Shown: positions 1 to 13,000 of the stretch, piece by piece
Layout: the number at the start of each line of letters is the position of its first letter
Numbering within the stretch: the stretch's first letter is position 1
From: Lineus longissimus
Lineage: Eukaryota; Nemertea; Pilidiophora; Heteronemertea; Lineidae
Length of the DNA: 64,000 bases
Direction: 5' to 3'
NCBI RefSeq assembly: GCF_910592395.1
Contig: NC_088316.1
Coordinates: 2,172,001-2,236,000 of the forward strand
The notes under the pieces: generated by a model
What the model was told of the DNA's origin: nothing
Seen by the model: only the letters and a program-made list of their open reading frames with translations
Databases searched by the model: none
Position numbers and translations under genes: made by a program

Positions 1-370
1 GTAATTAACAGAAACAAAGATAAATTACTGTAGAACAGTTTTCTCTTTGGTTGTGTACATTTCTTTTACGTAGGAGCCCTCATTAACCCTGTGAACTGGT
101 GCCAGAAAATGTGTCTTCCAAAAAATGTAGTATTATGTAGGCCTACAGTGTCAGTAGGCCTACACAAATCTGAATCAAGTGGATGTTGTACAATGATGTA
201 CATGCAAACTGCATCTATTCATTTCATTGAACAAATTCGTCATCTAAAAGACTGGCTAAAATATGTCATATTCCTTTCGTAACATAAATAATTTCTTCAT
301 CATGTAATAATTGCTGAGTAGCCATTTACAAGTCAAAGACAAAGTGTAACTGTTTCCTTTGCCGTTTCAG

Positions 371-3300
371 TATGACAAGGAATTCCCAGATGCAGATGTA
401 TTAGATCTCGACAACTTCTCTATTGTTCATGACAGAGGTACGTACAGTTTAAAGGCCTACGACGTGTTCGTAAACACTGGAAATTTGTAACTGAATTGGA
501 AATGTTCCAATTGTGTAAATATGTTCTTAATATGAACTTCAACATTGCTGTAGTTTAGACAGATTTAGTAATTTAGTAAACTTCATGTTAAATTTGAAAT
601 TTTCTGCAGGTGAACTCAAGAGTGATGGCTTCTCATCCAAGCCATTCGGATCATGTCGATTACCTGCTGATAGAAAAAGTAAGTTGGCCTATATAGAGGC
701 AGTATCATTTCCTCACCTGGAAGCATGGCTGAAGGCATCTACCTTCTTGAATTTCAAGCCCTACATAGGTTTCTGCAAAGTGTGGTTTGACAGTGTGGTG
801 GCTACATGGGTGGTGCAGTTCCCTACCACGCCCTGGTTTCCTGGATCGAATCCCACCCTTGGCAATGAATTTTTCAAGCTATTCTTTCTACTTTAACTTT
901 ACAACCTTACATTTTCCGAAGCCAAGTATTCTTACGTCCTTGACCACTGATTTCAATCTTTTTTGCAGGACACACTGGCCATGACACGTCGAGTGAAGGC
1001 GAAGGTTACGACGACCTTGCCTTAAGCCTTTATGCCGAGAGTGTAAGTTCAAAAATATCGGAAAGCACACATGTGCATCTTTTTAAAGCCAGTAACTGAG
1101 CAATAGGTGCAGTGGTGTCAAATCTTCCTCTTACCAAATCCTAAATTTGCCAGCTGGAATGGAAAGGTATCTCTCTTACTTATAAGTTTGGTGGAACACA
1201 TTTTCCTCTAAATACAGTGGTCAATAGAACACCAGGCCAGTATTGATATGATCCAATGTTGGACTTTTAAACTACAGTTGGATGGGGTGGGAAAAATATC
1301 CTTGGAATATGGTGTGATAGATTTCTTGATAGAACTTTTTTTGTTTCCAGGTGCTGTCCTGCACTCTGGATACCCCTTGGAGTCAAGGAAGAAATCAGCT
1401 GCTGAGTTCACCAGAAGGTGGGTAAATCATCTTGAAGGCGTAACTCTAGACGGAACAAACCGTTTTCCAGCTCACAAACTATGGGTTCTGCTCACAAATA
1501 CTTGTTTGAATCCCTGGATTGTACCTGTTATGTCTGAAGAGGTTAAGCTCTTGAGATGCACTTCATAAGTAATATGAATATCTCTGAAATATCAGAATGC
1601 CTCTCTGGTGATAGAGGCCCTCAAACAGTACACATACATACAAACCAAACCGTAGTCCACAGGGAACTTTTATCTATGCTGTGGATCACTGTTTCTCAAT
1701 CAATTGTAAGTTGTTTTAAAGTGCTGACGTGGCAGACCCAAGTTGCTTAAACCAGCACCTATATAAAACTGGCCAGTATCATGAATCTTTTTTTCCATTT
1801 CAGATATCGAGCGTGAACTAAAGGTGCATTCCATGATCACAGCAGCAGATCCGTCAGATGGAGAAACAATTTCCTCATCGATTTCCAATGAATCCTTCGA
1901 TGAATACGACGGAATGCTCATATCGTCAGACGATTTAGAAGAATGCACCGATTCTCAAAGCAGTGCTGCATCCGGACAACCAAGTTTGGACCAATCAAAT
2001 GACATCAGGTCGATAAAACCAACCGCTGCTAAATCTACAGAAACGTATCGTGCAGATCGCGATACTGGTGTTAAAAAGGCGTTAAACTTTTCTTCTGGGA
2101 TTTCTCCTATTCGACTCAGTGAGTCGGAATCGGGTGAGGACAATCAGTTTCTATCATTAGGAGAATCTCCGGTTACTAAAAGTGTGCAGAACCGTACCAC
2201 TGTCGATCGGGAGAAAATTCGTCTGACTTTAAACCGTCATTCCCCTATAAGACTGGAAAGAAAGCATGTCAGTGCAAAGACTCGAGTTACTGGGGTGGTG
2301 CCACCTAGGCAAAATAATGCCACAGAAAATAGTGCAGAAGGACGATTTTCAGATGTTTTGCAAAGTGGTGTTAGTGAAAATTCTAGTACACCTGTGGGTT
2401 TCTCTCGTATTGTCCCAGATCGGCCAGTTCCTGTGCCTGTGCCGGTCACTCCCCGAGCCCAACCAAGTCGACCTCTTATTTCTGTCATTCAGGACTTGGC
2501 GGGGCCGAGCTCAAGTGGGTACAGTGCACTAAACAAAGAAAGGCTAATTCCTAGGAGGTCAAACTTAATCAACAGAAACGACGACAGATATGATGAACTG
2601 GATGGTAGGGTTGCATACGATCATTTCCCAGAGCGTACCATCACTGCTCACCAGTCTGTCCCACCAAATCTTATCCTCTCTGTTGCATCTTCCAATGATG
2701 CGCCATTCTCCGCATCAAATATGCAGTTGTTTCAGTTAGTGCCAATAGGTGGACAACAGAGCATTGGTCTCAGTTCAGTCGAACAGCGCAGAACTGCTTA
2801 CAGTGGTCCCAACGCAGGTTTTGATCTTGACAGGTCTAACCATAGAGAACTTCTTCCAAATAACAATCCTGCTCAGTCCTCAACCAGCTCTCAGTTTTCA
2901 AGAAGAAATGATGCATCAAACGATGGCGTCCGCCAAGATTTTGCTCTAAGAAGTACTCCGGCCAGTCCTCTACCAGTACCTATCGACTCATCAAGGTCTC
3001 CCGCAGAGAATAGGCATGATTCTACGCATAATTCAACTCAGTCTTCTCAGTCGGGTCGTCAAGCTTCAAATGATTTACTTGTTGACGTCGATATGAGAAC
3101 TGACCAGACGTCTAAAAAGGGTCTTGGCGATAAGATTTTGGATCGAGTTGGAAAGTTGCCGGGGCATTTGAATGATAGGTTAGACTTGCAAAACCCCTCT
3201 TCATCAAGAAGCTTTCCTATCCCAAGATCGGATGAGCAGGCAATGACGAATATGAAGCAAAAAGAATGTTTGCAAATGATGTCACTGGGGGCTCCTCCTG

Positions 3301-6227
3301 AGGAACACGGCAAACCACCTGAGCAAGTCAGTTCTCCTCAACCCCTTGAAAAGTCCAAGAGTCGTCTTGAGATAGCGTCAGAAAGTGTCACAAAAAATAG
3401 CGAGACTTTTAAGTCGCCTTCCTGGAAAGTACCTACTAGACCGCAGACCCCGAAATCTTCAAATGTCACCCCTACAAGATATTCTACGGAAGAACTCATG
3501 AACATTTTTCAGTCTCCGTTACCCTTTAGGTTTGGTAGCCCCGCCGTGAATATTCGACCTTCCCCCAAGCAACGGTCGGTCAAGAAAGAATTGAGTGCAG
3601 TCTTTCAAAGTGAGCCACCGAAACTGATTCATGTTTCAAGTCCATTGCTTGATAGACGTGAGTTGAAGGCTGCCGTACGTGACCCTTGGAAGATTTGTGA
3701 GAAAGAACTTACTAATAGGCCAAATAAAGTTACAGTTGGAGATGGATACAATCATAAACCTGCCTCAAGTAACAATGATCATAAGGAATTTAAAGTAGAG
3801 ACTAAAAGGTTGTCGGCTGTTGATCCTAACAAGAAATCTGTTGACGTTGGGACTCAGCTCAAAAGCAAAGGCCAGTCCAGGATTGTAAGGGACGCGTTCG
3901 ATGATGTTGATGGGATGAAACGCAGTCCACAGCATTGTAAGGTCCTCGGTACAGCAACCATGGCAAGGAGTCCTGTTAAGAAGGATTCATTTGGACTAGG
4001 GTTGGCCTCGCCAATTGATTGTCAGAAGAGCCCTTATGTTATCAAAAGTCCTGGCAGGAAGCATTCACTAAGCTCAAATGCTAAGTCTAGGCGCATAGAA
4101 CTTACGACGCAAAAGCTGGAGGATCGGAAGTGTCTAAAACCGAGCAGAGAAACCCCTGGCTTGGATATACTGCAGAGTTCTAGGATACAAGATACACTGA
4201 GTGCCTGCAGACTGGGTTCTGATTTGGCAGGTGGTAGCTCCAGCCGGGAGAATCCGCTAGACAATGTAACGAAACAAGGCCTGTTCAGAAGCCCACTGCA
4301 AGGGAAACGACTAGTCCGGCCACAGAGAACGAGTGAGAGTGACAAGATTAATCGGAAGCAAACATTGCAGGGGAAGCCATCTCCTCGGAATCGTAAGATA
4401 CAGGATGACTTGCAGTCTTTAGTGAGACTGGGAATGAGTCATGCTAATCCTGGCGTTCCTGAAGTGGATGATTCTGATGCAGCTTTCAAAAGTCCACCAA
4501 ACGATGAGATTATTGGTAGAAAGTCGGAAAATATGATGGATAGGAAATTATCTCAAGGGGAGGTTGTGTTGAGTGGCAAAGCTGTCGTAGCTGAAGCTTC
4601 CTTGCAAAAAGAATTGGGACCAGACTATCAATGCTTTAATCCGAACTTGTGTTCGACCGTGATCGGCGATGCAGGGTTACCTGAGAGCAGCTCTCAGTCT
4701 GATGTGGAGGACGAGCAGACGCGGTCGGAAATCTCCAGCCAGGAAAAGGTTGAGAAGTGGTTGAGCGGTTTAGAATCTCCCGAGGAAGTTAGCATTGAGT
4801 CCGATGATGTTGGTACAATACCGGAGATCATTGATGATGAAATTGAAGGTGCTGGTGAGGTTGTGTGTTTGGCTAATGGCGGTCAAGTTCGACAGAATCT
4901 TAGAGACTGTGTGAGCTCTAAAACCAGTGTGTCTGGTTCTTCTGCCAGAAAAACATTTGCTGATATCTTGACCGAATTGAAGGCAGAGGCTGAAAAAGTC
5001 AAAGAACTGAGTGAAGCGGCTGACACTAGATCTGATATTGTTAGCCTGTCATCAGAATCAACTGGCCTGCCTCGAAAGGTTAGTCAGAATTGCGTCGGGC
5101 AAGCAGTAGCTGATGTAAACAACTCTCCAAAATACCAGACGTCTGTGAAGTTAGTACCTCTTGCAAGAAATTCTCCTAAAAATCTAACCAATGTCAAACA
5201 CGTTGGGGCTCTCCCCAAGTCCAGTGAAGACAATACTCAAAACCGTCATGCCCTTAAAACATATGTGAATGAAATGTCCCCCAAATGTTGTCCTAAAAGG
5301 GAAGAACGTCAATTGCAGACGACACCTAAAAGCTTTGCTTCGGTTGAAAGGGTTCAGACACCAAAAGGTTCTGTGTTGAGTGTTGATCAAAACAACAATT
5401 CTCTCCAGAGTAAAAGACTGATTATTTCAAAAGCAGGTAGGGGCAGTAAAGACTGTAATGTCCTGGGTATTCCAGACAAATCTGGTGTGGGGAACTGTAC
5501 TGAATTGACTGATACTTCAGCAGGGTCGATCAGCAGGCAAGAGATGTTGAAAGTTGGCAATATGAAATTAGACGCTTGTCGTAGATTGAAAAGTGTTAGG
5601 CGAGATAGGGAAGTACTGGAATCAAAATTACCACGGAAAGAGACCCAGGTGCTTAGCGGCGAAGATGCAAACGAAAGGATTGTCCATGATCTGCAATCAG
5701 TTACGGTTCCTTTTGGATTCCGGACGACGAATGTAAAGGAAGAATACTGTGAAGAGTTTACCAAGACCAAATCCGGTCAAGACAAGCTGTCGAGAAAACG
5801 CAAGTTTCAGTACATTGTTGACAGTGATTCTGATATGAGGTCAAAGTTATCAAAAGTTGAGAGAATTTCTGGAAAATCTTCCCAGATGCAGAATGAGGGT
5901 GTGAACTGTGAAGAAACTAGTAGGAGGAAAAAACTGTCTCGCAAGCCTGGTATTCTGCGGAAGCGAAAGTCTAATCAGGTTCCCTTGTCTGATAGTTCAG
6001 ACTCTCACATTCTGAAAGTTGACCAGGAGAAAAGGTCTATGAAGAAAGGATATACGGGTGCCAAAATGTCTGCCTTGCCTCGAAAGGAGGTCACTTTTAT
6101 GGAATCTGTGGAGAGTTCTGATGAACCTGATGAAGGGGGTCTTTGTCATTCATTTGCTTCTCCTTGTGCTGAGCGGTGTTTGGGGCAGGGGAGGTGCAAC
6201 AAGAGTTTCTGCTTTGACTGTGTATAG
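371..6227 (+). CDS. 3' part of an unrecognised gene encoding a long disordered, Ser/Pro-rich protein (partial)
   Basis: Five exons join in frame: 371-437, 610-678, 969-1042, 1351-1417 and 1804-6227. All have AG acceptors and GT donors, and together they give 1566 residues plus a TAG stop. The first exon follows an acceptor, so the gene starts upstream of the window. The protein is almost entirely low-complexity and hydrophilic, with many SP/TP sites typical of Cdk or MAPK substrates and basic patches such as SRKRK. Near the C-terminus it has GILRK (fits the PP1 'SILK' pattern [GS]IL[RK]) and, about 45 residues later, KEVTF (fits the PP1 RVxF pattern). The last 26 residues hold six cysteines. 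These are motif matches only. A nuclear PP1-binding scaffold is an inference, and I do not recognise the family. The single 4.4-kb terminal exon contrasts with the tiny upstream exons. The gene runs convergently toward CCDC169. Confidence 0.8.
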
Positions 6228-6601
6228 AGGGCTCTGGCAGTGGCACGAGTAACCATAGGGGAAGATCCAGGAGAAGGTAAAAGAGGGGGCATGCACTATA
6301 CATGTATATCTCATCAATGTTCCTGGTGTTTTCCAAATTTTCATGGTCAGCTTCAAAGATTTTTCATGAATTAGGGGGCCTGGGTACTCACAACCAGAAC
6401 GTGAAGAAGCTATATTCCTATCAGACCATTCCGCACGGGTCAGCTCTAACAAAGAGAGCAAGAGAATGAGAAGAAACTTCCATGTAGCGCTTCAGGTAGT
6501 TTCCCAAGAGCTTCAAGAACACCAGTGACAGCTTCTGTCCTAATCTTTCATTCCACCAGTGTCAGATGATAAACTGGTGAGAGCGCAATTTCATGAATAA
6601 A
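6228..6601 (+). other. Probable 3' UTR of the upstream disordered-protein gene
   Basis: This stretch follows the TAG stop and has no reading frame or acceptor that continues the protein. It ends at the first AATAAA (6596-6601). A second AATAAA lies in the hairpin at about 6806, so a longer transcript is possible. Confidence 0.45.
6596..6601 (+). terminator. Candidate polyadenylation signal AATAAA
   Basis: This is the first canonical AATAAA after the stop codon at 6227, about 370 bases downstream. No cDNA evidence is available to confirm its use. Confidence 0.4.
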
Positions 6602-6791
6602 CATGGTCACCTCATGGCCATATCATGTCTGCATATGTCTTCTTCTTTATAATCCCTGAGAAGAGGAGCTAGACCATTCGGACACCACATTCGTGTCAGC
6701 CATCAACCATTGGCACCCTCTCATGATTGTGATCAGCGGCAACCCTCTTGGAACACCCAACCAAACTCCTCTTCCACGCTCTATATAATGG

Positions 6792-6915
6792 GCCATGGGG
6801 TGATATGAATAAAGACTAGCAAATGCTTTTACTTCAATTTTGTACAGAAAGGCCTAGTGTATATGTACATGAAGTTTTAGATAAAAGCATTTGCTCGTCT
6901 TTATTCATATCACCC
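6792..6915. repeat. Imperfect inverted repeat (hairpin) containing AATAAA
   Basis: An arm near 6794-6832 (GGTGATATGAATAAAGAC...) is repeated in reverse complement near 6876-6914, with one mismatch over roughly 34 bases and a loop of about 45 bases. The + strand arm carries AATAAA, so the hairpin could overlap the 3' end of the upstream gene's transcript. It directly abuts the TIR element that starts at 6919. Confidence 0.65.
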
Positions 6916-6918
6916 ATT

Positions 6919-7621
6919 GTCTCGTTAGGGAGTTTTTTTGTGTTAATGCGCGGCCAACCCATAGTTCCTAAAAATCATTAATTTCTTGGTCCTCACAGTA
7001 TGCCAGTGTTAATTTAGCAGTTGTTTTGGCAAAGACATGTTTTTTTGGAGTTTCTGAAACCTAGAGCGCTACTCAATAGGCGGCTAACAAGAAACTACGC
7101 ATTTATACTGTTGTTGCCGACGTATGTGTACACTAAACTTGGGATGTGCGTCGGCCCCGTGTTGAAATGCCGTCCAGTGCCAGTTGGTGCGTTTTTCGTT
7201 TATTTTGTGCAAAATTCAACATATCTCAAAAGTTCAATGGTTGACCCTCGATTTTTTTTGGATTTTTGTGTAGCGTAAGCAACTGTCTTTCATGGGAGAA
7301 TGGTCTCTGTAAGAATTATTCAGGAAGAAATGTATAATATTTGGGGTTTTTCGTGATTGTCCGGCCCAATTGGCAATATTGCCATTTGGGATGGTGAACA
7401 GAGCTAGGAGCAAATGCCACGCTTATGATTTATATAAAGAAATAAAATGCCCGATTTAACATCCTGCAGAATCAGGGGAATCGGGCGTTTCCAGTGATAT
7501 ACGACACGAATGGGTCGTCCTCATGCATTCACTTTGGAAACGCATTTTAAAATAGATGTTACGTCCTGTTAATGGGGCACGTCATCATCACGTTCATTTG
7601 GGAAAAACTCCCTAACGAGAC
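6919..7621. mobile_element. Non-autonomous TIR element, about 700 bp
   Basis: The ends are perfect or near-perfect inverted repeats of about 19 bases: GTCTCGTTAGGGAGTTTTT at 6919-6937 and its complement at 7603-7621. There is no transposase-like reading frame inside. No clear target-site duplication is visible, so the superfamily cannot be assigned. Confidence 0.55.
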
Positions 7622-7677
7622 CTAAACCAATGAGACAGTACCGGCCTGCGGCCCTTTGGCCTAGCGATCGAATTATT

Positions 7678-8071
7678 GTAACACCTTCAGCGCCGAACCA
7701 CGTAGATCTACGTGGCCAAAATCCCCCCCCCCCCCTTGAGCTAGTTATCGGAGTCTCGTGGACTTCATGAAAGAACTACGCCATCGCCATCTTCAGGGCA
7801 AGATAAAACTGAAAAGACCACACGGTCTTTTCAGGTCCTACCGTGCCCTGAAGATGGCGATGGCATAGTTCAGAACTTTAAATGACTTCATGAAAGAACT
7901 ACGCCATCGCCATCTTCAGGGCAAGGTAGGAACTGGAAAGACCTCTCCTTGTCTTTTCAGTTTCTCCCTTGCCCTGAAGATGGCGATGGCGTAGTTCTTT
8001 CATGAATTCCATGAGACTCCGATAACCAGCTCAAAGGGGGGGGCACGTAGTTTCGGCGCTGATTGTGTTAC
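7678..8071. mobile_element. Nested palindromic foldback element (394 bp)
   Basis: The outer arms GTAACACC...GGCGC (7678-7697) and their complement (8052-8071) enclose second-level arms, GTTATCGGAGTCTCGTGGA near 7744 and its complement near 8006-8025. Inside lie four copies of a module (GAACTACGCCATCGCCATC...) in the order plus, minus, plus, minus, at about 7770, 7846, 7887 and 7966. A C-run (7723-7735) pairs with a G-run near 8035-8043. The whole element can therefore fold as one long stem or as two tandem hairpins. It encodes no protein. Confidence 0.8.
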
Positions 8072-8299
8072 TGGACTAATGAGACAGCTGCACTCTGAAT
8101 TCTGTCCTCACTCAAGGTAAATCAGGTCACTTGTCATCCTTGATGAGATAATACTGGTATTCCACTTGCAGACAAAATCAACCTTATAATCTTTACCTCG
8201 GTGCCGATGGTAGGCCCATAGCTCAGAGTGTAGGAATGTCATGAGAAGTATCCTATATTGAAAGAGACACATACAACACATACAACATAACTTCGATGA

Positions 8300-8383
8300 G
8301 ACTGTCCTCGCTTGAGTGCTGTGCCAGGGTCTAGAGGAGGTGACTGTCCTCGCTTGAGTGCTGTGCCAGGGTCTAGAGGAGGT
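8300..8383. repeat. Perfect 42-bp tandem duplication
   Basis: Two identical 42-base units (GACTGTCCTCGCTTGAGTGC...) lie at 8300-8341 and 8342-8383. Their identity implies a recent duplication. The unit is a multiple of three, but I see no gene here. Confidence 0.9.
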
Positions 8384-9784
8384 GACACAAAGAGACCAAG
8401 GACATTATGACTGATTTGGATGGGACCAGAGGTTCCAACACATCTCATCAAGCCATGGTGGATGTGACAACCGAGTTGTCTGATACAGGAGCTATGAATT
8501 CTCAGAATGGGTTCCAGTTGTGAAGAAACCAAAAATAACGCATGTATAAAAAGACTATTGACTTTATTCATCAGTTATATTTGATTCTCAAGTACAGGTT
8601 TTCAGACGTGAAAAAGCAGGACGGTATTGTGATGTCAATGAATGCATACAAGCACATTTCTGAGGTACAGTATGCCCAAGTAGCACCCTCCCTATAAGTG
8701 GCTTACAGTATAGTCCCTTTAAGCTACATGTATCTGAAATTCAAGTTGAATTCATCTGACAAATAGATATATTAAACACGTTTTCAGCAGTTTTTCGAAA
8801 CATTTGAACAAAATACATTATATCACAGACTAACAATAAAGACGACATTTACTTCTGACTAAAATGCATCAAAGGACAACTAACAAGTTCTGGTTCTAGT
8901 CTATATATAGATAAATAAACGTCAAGAATAAATAAAGACTTTATCTTTATTAATTCTTGGTAAAATCTATGGAGACAATTGTAGCTTACAACAATACAAG
9001 ATAATAATGAGATCTATAATGAAACTATATACATATACATTTAAATGATGTATAAAGCATAATGGTTTTGATATTTTTTGTGCAGGAACAAATATTTTGA
9101 CTATCTAAGCAAATCAACCCTTCCAGGCCGATGACTGCAATTGAACTAGGCACGAATCCCAGTCAAGCCAACTTGATTTTTCTGTATCTCTTATACTGAT
9201 ATAAAACATATCATTTCTCTGCAACACCAGCTCTGAAAGAGTTAACATGTCAAATGCACCTATCAAAGGTCGTTCGAACATAAGGGTGCAAATCTGACTT
9301 GTGCTAAAGTGTGTTCCCATGAGCTGTTAGTAGGTCACCTCGACATCTGTGACCCACTATCGGCTCCTGCAAACTATACTATAATTCTGCTACATACAAT
9401 TATTTTAACAAAACGTTCGGCATTATTTGCATTCTAAAAGATGGTAGACCTTTCAACAGACATCTTACCAACAGCTTGTAAAATTTGAACAAGTATATCT
9501 CAAAGTGCCACCTACATTTGTAGATACTTAAGACCAGAAGGCTTTATCAGCTAGCACCTACTACCTACTTGGATAGCTATACATACAATTTCATAAAGCA
9601 AACTGCAGGCCCCCCGCCCCCCACCATATTCTCCAGCCATTGCGTGGGTAGACCTACTGGCCTTGTGACAATGTGCGACATATGTTGGAATCAACTCACA
9701 AAGAGTCATTGCCAGGTCCGTCAACATCTTTCATACTGCCAGAGCATATCTGGTAGAGACACATGGATTCAGAGAAAGAACCCC
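8384..9784. other. AT-rich intergenic DNA, possible 3' UTR of CCDC169
   Basis: No coding segment is recognisable. TTTATT (AATAAA on the minus strand) occurs near 8563 and 8946 and could serve CCDC169, whose stop is at 10064. That would make a 3' UTR of more than 1 kb, which is unproven. Confidence 0.3.
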
Positions 9785-9945
9785 GCAGCCCTCAGCCCCC
9801 AACCCCTAGCCCTCAGCCCCAAGCCCCAGCCCCCAGCTCCCAGCCCTCAGTCCCAAGCCCCAGCCCATGTCCCAGGCCTTAGGCTTAGTCTCAAGCCCCA
9901 GCCCCCAGATCCAGCCCTCAGTCCCCAGACCCTCAGATAGTAGTC
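9785..9945. repeat. C-rich low-complexity tract (CAGCCCC-type)
   Basis: This is a degenerate run of CCCCAGC/CCTCAGC units on the + strand. It creates proline-rich open frames on the + strand that are compositional artefacts. It lies just downstream of the CCDC169 stop. Confidence 0.75.
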
Positions 9946-10063
9946 CTGCAGGTCAACTTCAAAAATAATTCTGAACTTTTCCGGGTCAGCCTCTATGGCC
10001 CATAGCATTAGAGACTGACACCACTTTTTGGCACAGATGGAACCATTAGCACCATAACACCCC

Positions 10064-13000
10064 CTATTCAAGCTTGGGCAGCTTCTTCACAGCAGCTGTC
10101 TTATTGATGGGACCTTTCCTCGGGTCAATGATCCGCTGGTCTGGTGGGATGTTCCTGGAACAAAAATAAAGATACCTTGAAAGGTTTTAGAAACTTTCAG
10201 AATATTTTGCCTCCAATGAATTTGATCCAAGACATAAACAGACTACCATGAGAAGGTACCGACTGAGAGCTTTTTAACACATGGTCACATCTAAGGTTTA
10301 CCAATGGAGCCATCAATATATGAGAGCTTTCACAGAAATGGTCTTGGTAATAGGTTTACAAAATGGTACCATAAGAAAGTGCTCAATGTGAGCTTTCCAA
10401 CGACTGGCAAGAATCAAGAAAGCTATAGTCTTTATCTATTCGTTCAATTTGTTGTATAGAAAATGGCAAAATAAGGCCTGTCGACCAGTAGACAAAAAAG
10501 ATGACTAAGGCCACATACCTGGTACTAATCTTAGGCCCTTCGTCATAACCGTCCCCTCTTGGTGTACTGTGTTTGTATTTCGTCTCGAGGCCGGTGATCG
10601 TATGTTTTGCTGCGCTGATTTCCGTGTTGTACTGTTTCCGCTCTTCATTAGCTTTGTGATATGCCTAGGAAGGTCGGAGGAATACGTCAAAACATTTCAA
10701 AAGAACATCCTTTAATGGCAATCAAAGCATTCATCCCAACTTTACTTGTTCAAATGCTTGAGACAAGGATGCAACATTGATTTGAAAGGCTGGACATTGC
10801 TTATAGGGTGTCCTAGGATGGCCTTGCCACATTGAGGAAGCTGTAAGTTGGATGTATGGTCCATCAAGCCCAATTCAGAGGTGGCCGTTAGTCGGAGGCT
10901 GGATGTACTCGGAGAGGTGGTTGTCCTCGACTCGGTGGGGTGGGAAACCCTCCGAGAGTGTGCTGCTGATTCCACAGATCGTTGTCAGGTGATCATTACC
11001 AACACTAACAGGACGAAATGAATGGGTCTTGCAGAAGTTGTACAAGAAGTAATCGGTACCTTAGATTCCTGATCAACACGCCACTCGATGTCTCTCAGTT
11101 GGTTCTGGACGGATCCCTTTTCTCTCTCCATCATTCTGATGGTCTGATGAGTCACCTGATAGAGACAAACAGAGATTTTAAAAACTTGAAAGACAAAAAA
11201 TATCATAAAATGGGTTTATACCCCTTTGAGGACTTTGAGTCAATGCCGTAAACTGCAGAAATTGGAACAACATTTTCAGATTCATATCCAGAGTCCTTCT
11301 TCTTTTTTGCTTTCAACTGGTCAAACTTTTACATTGTTGGTCCTCAAGAAGATGGCAGAGTGACGCAAATCTGCCTCTGTTCCCCAGAGCTGTGTACTCC
11401 GGCCAGGCCTCCCACCAATTGGCAATCAGAGGACATTCTTCCAGGATGTGTTCTGGTGACTGTTCAGAGAAACCACATTAACAGAAGGCAGATTCAGACA
11501 GGCCCAGTTTTTGTAAATGCTTTCTAAGGCGGCAGTGTCCAGTTCTGAGACGGAAGAGTGATCCTTTACAGTTACAATTGTGAAATCAGTGGTCATGACT
11601 ACCGTAATGACTTTTGACATGTGGCTTATCAACACTTCACCAAAGCAAATCGACCGACATCAAATTGTCTGTAAGGAGGACACAGCCACATTCGAGAAAA
11701 CAGACGTCCACAAAATGTTTAAATCTAAGATTCTCTAACGAAAGCTAAACTACAACCTCTACAACCGTTGATCAAAACATATACTAGAAAAATCAATCTG
11801 ATGAGTCTAATTTTGCTTCTTTTTTGTATTATGTTTATGGACTATGATTGCAGTTCTGGTCATAAGCAACATGCCTTGTTGCAATGCAACATTTACATTC
11901 TGTCACTGCAACTAGAGCACATTTCAACAACAAAGAGGTTGTACGTCGTGAAAACTGAGACATGGTTTGTATGAAATGTACTATAAATGAGTGTCCACAT
12001 ACTAACGTCTCTATATCAAAGTCTGAAGTTTACGACGAAATAATGCTGTACCCCAGGTAGGCCTGGATGGGGTATCGAGCACAAATGTTGCACATAGCAA
12101 GGAATGTCACTTATGAACAGAACAGTAGCTTGTTAATGTTAAACAGTGTCTGAAGCATGTTTTTTTATTTCAAATTCATGTAATTTTATCTTGGGAGCCC
12201 TTTCTCCGGAGATTAACCGGACATACACATCACACTGGACAAAGGAAGCTGCAACATGGAACAAGGTTCTTGGAAACATTTTGCACATCCAACTATCACC
12301 ATGTGACAATCTACAGGTTCAACCCAACCTCACTTTCAGTGCAGTCTTGGGACTGTACTGACAAATGTTGTCCATTAAGGAGAGGTGTCCTGATTACAGA
12401 GGTCAAATTGTGAAGAAATGACCCATTTGGAATCAAAATCAATGTCAGGGTTTTCTACCAACAGAGGTATCTGCTTAGGGAGGTTCAACTCAATACTTGA
12501 AATCTGTTTTTTAAGACTCTTGGCTTCTCAAAAAAAAATTTGTTCGCCAAAACAGTAAAATTTTATTGATTTTTGGTCGACTTTACAAATATGACAGTGT
12601 CAAGTAATTTCTGCCCCATATTTTGCCAGAACTGCTCCCCGCCCTTTTCCGTCAAAAGGAGAAAATTTCCCCGCCCAAACCCTGGCAAAAGCACTTTAGT
12701 TCGTCCCACACTGAGAATGAGGTTATAACATGAAAAGCAACATGCGAATAACGGTGAAATATAGCAGCGAAATTTGCAACCAAACGCAGACCTCTTTTTG
12801 GGGTTGTCGACGGTTGGACTGAAACTAAAGTCAAAGCCAGATATCAATAGAACGTAACCATGGTAACTGAAACAAAGGATTAATAAGAAAAGGATGTGGT
12901 GTGGAGATTGAACAACTTGATGGATACTGGTGTAAAAGGAATTTTGGTCCTGTGGATAATACTCCGGGTAAGCAAAAACTGGTTTAACTTTCTTGAAGGA

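Noticed and set aside
6150-6227. EMI1/EMI2-type zinc-binding region at the end of the disordered protein
   Set aside because: The cysteine spacing only partly fits and there is no F-box or conserved flank, so the identity is not claimed.
9569-9940. Proline-rich 123-codon open frame
   Set aside because: It is produced by the C-rich low-complexity tract, with no conserved motif and no splice support.
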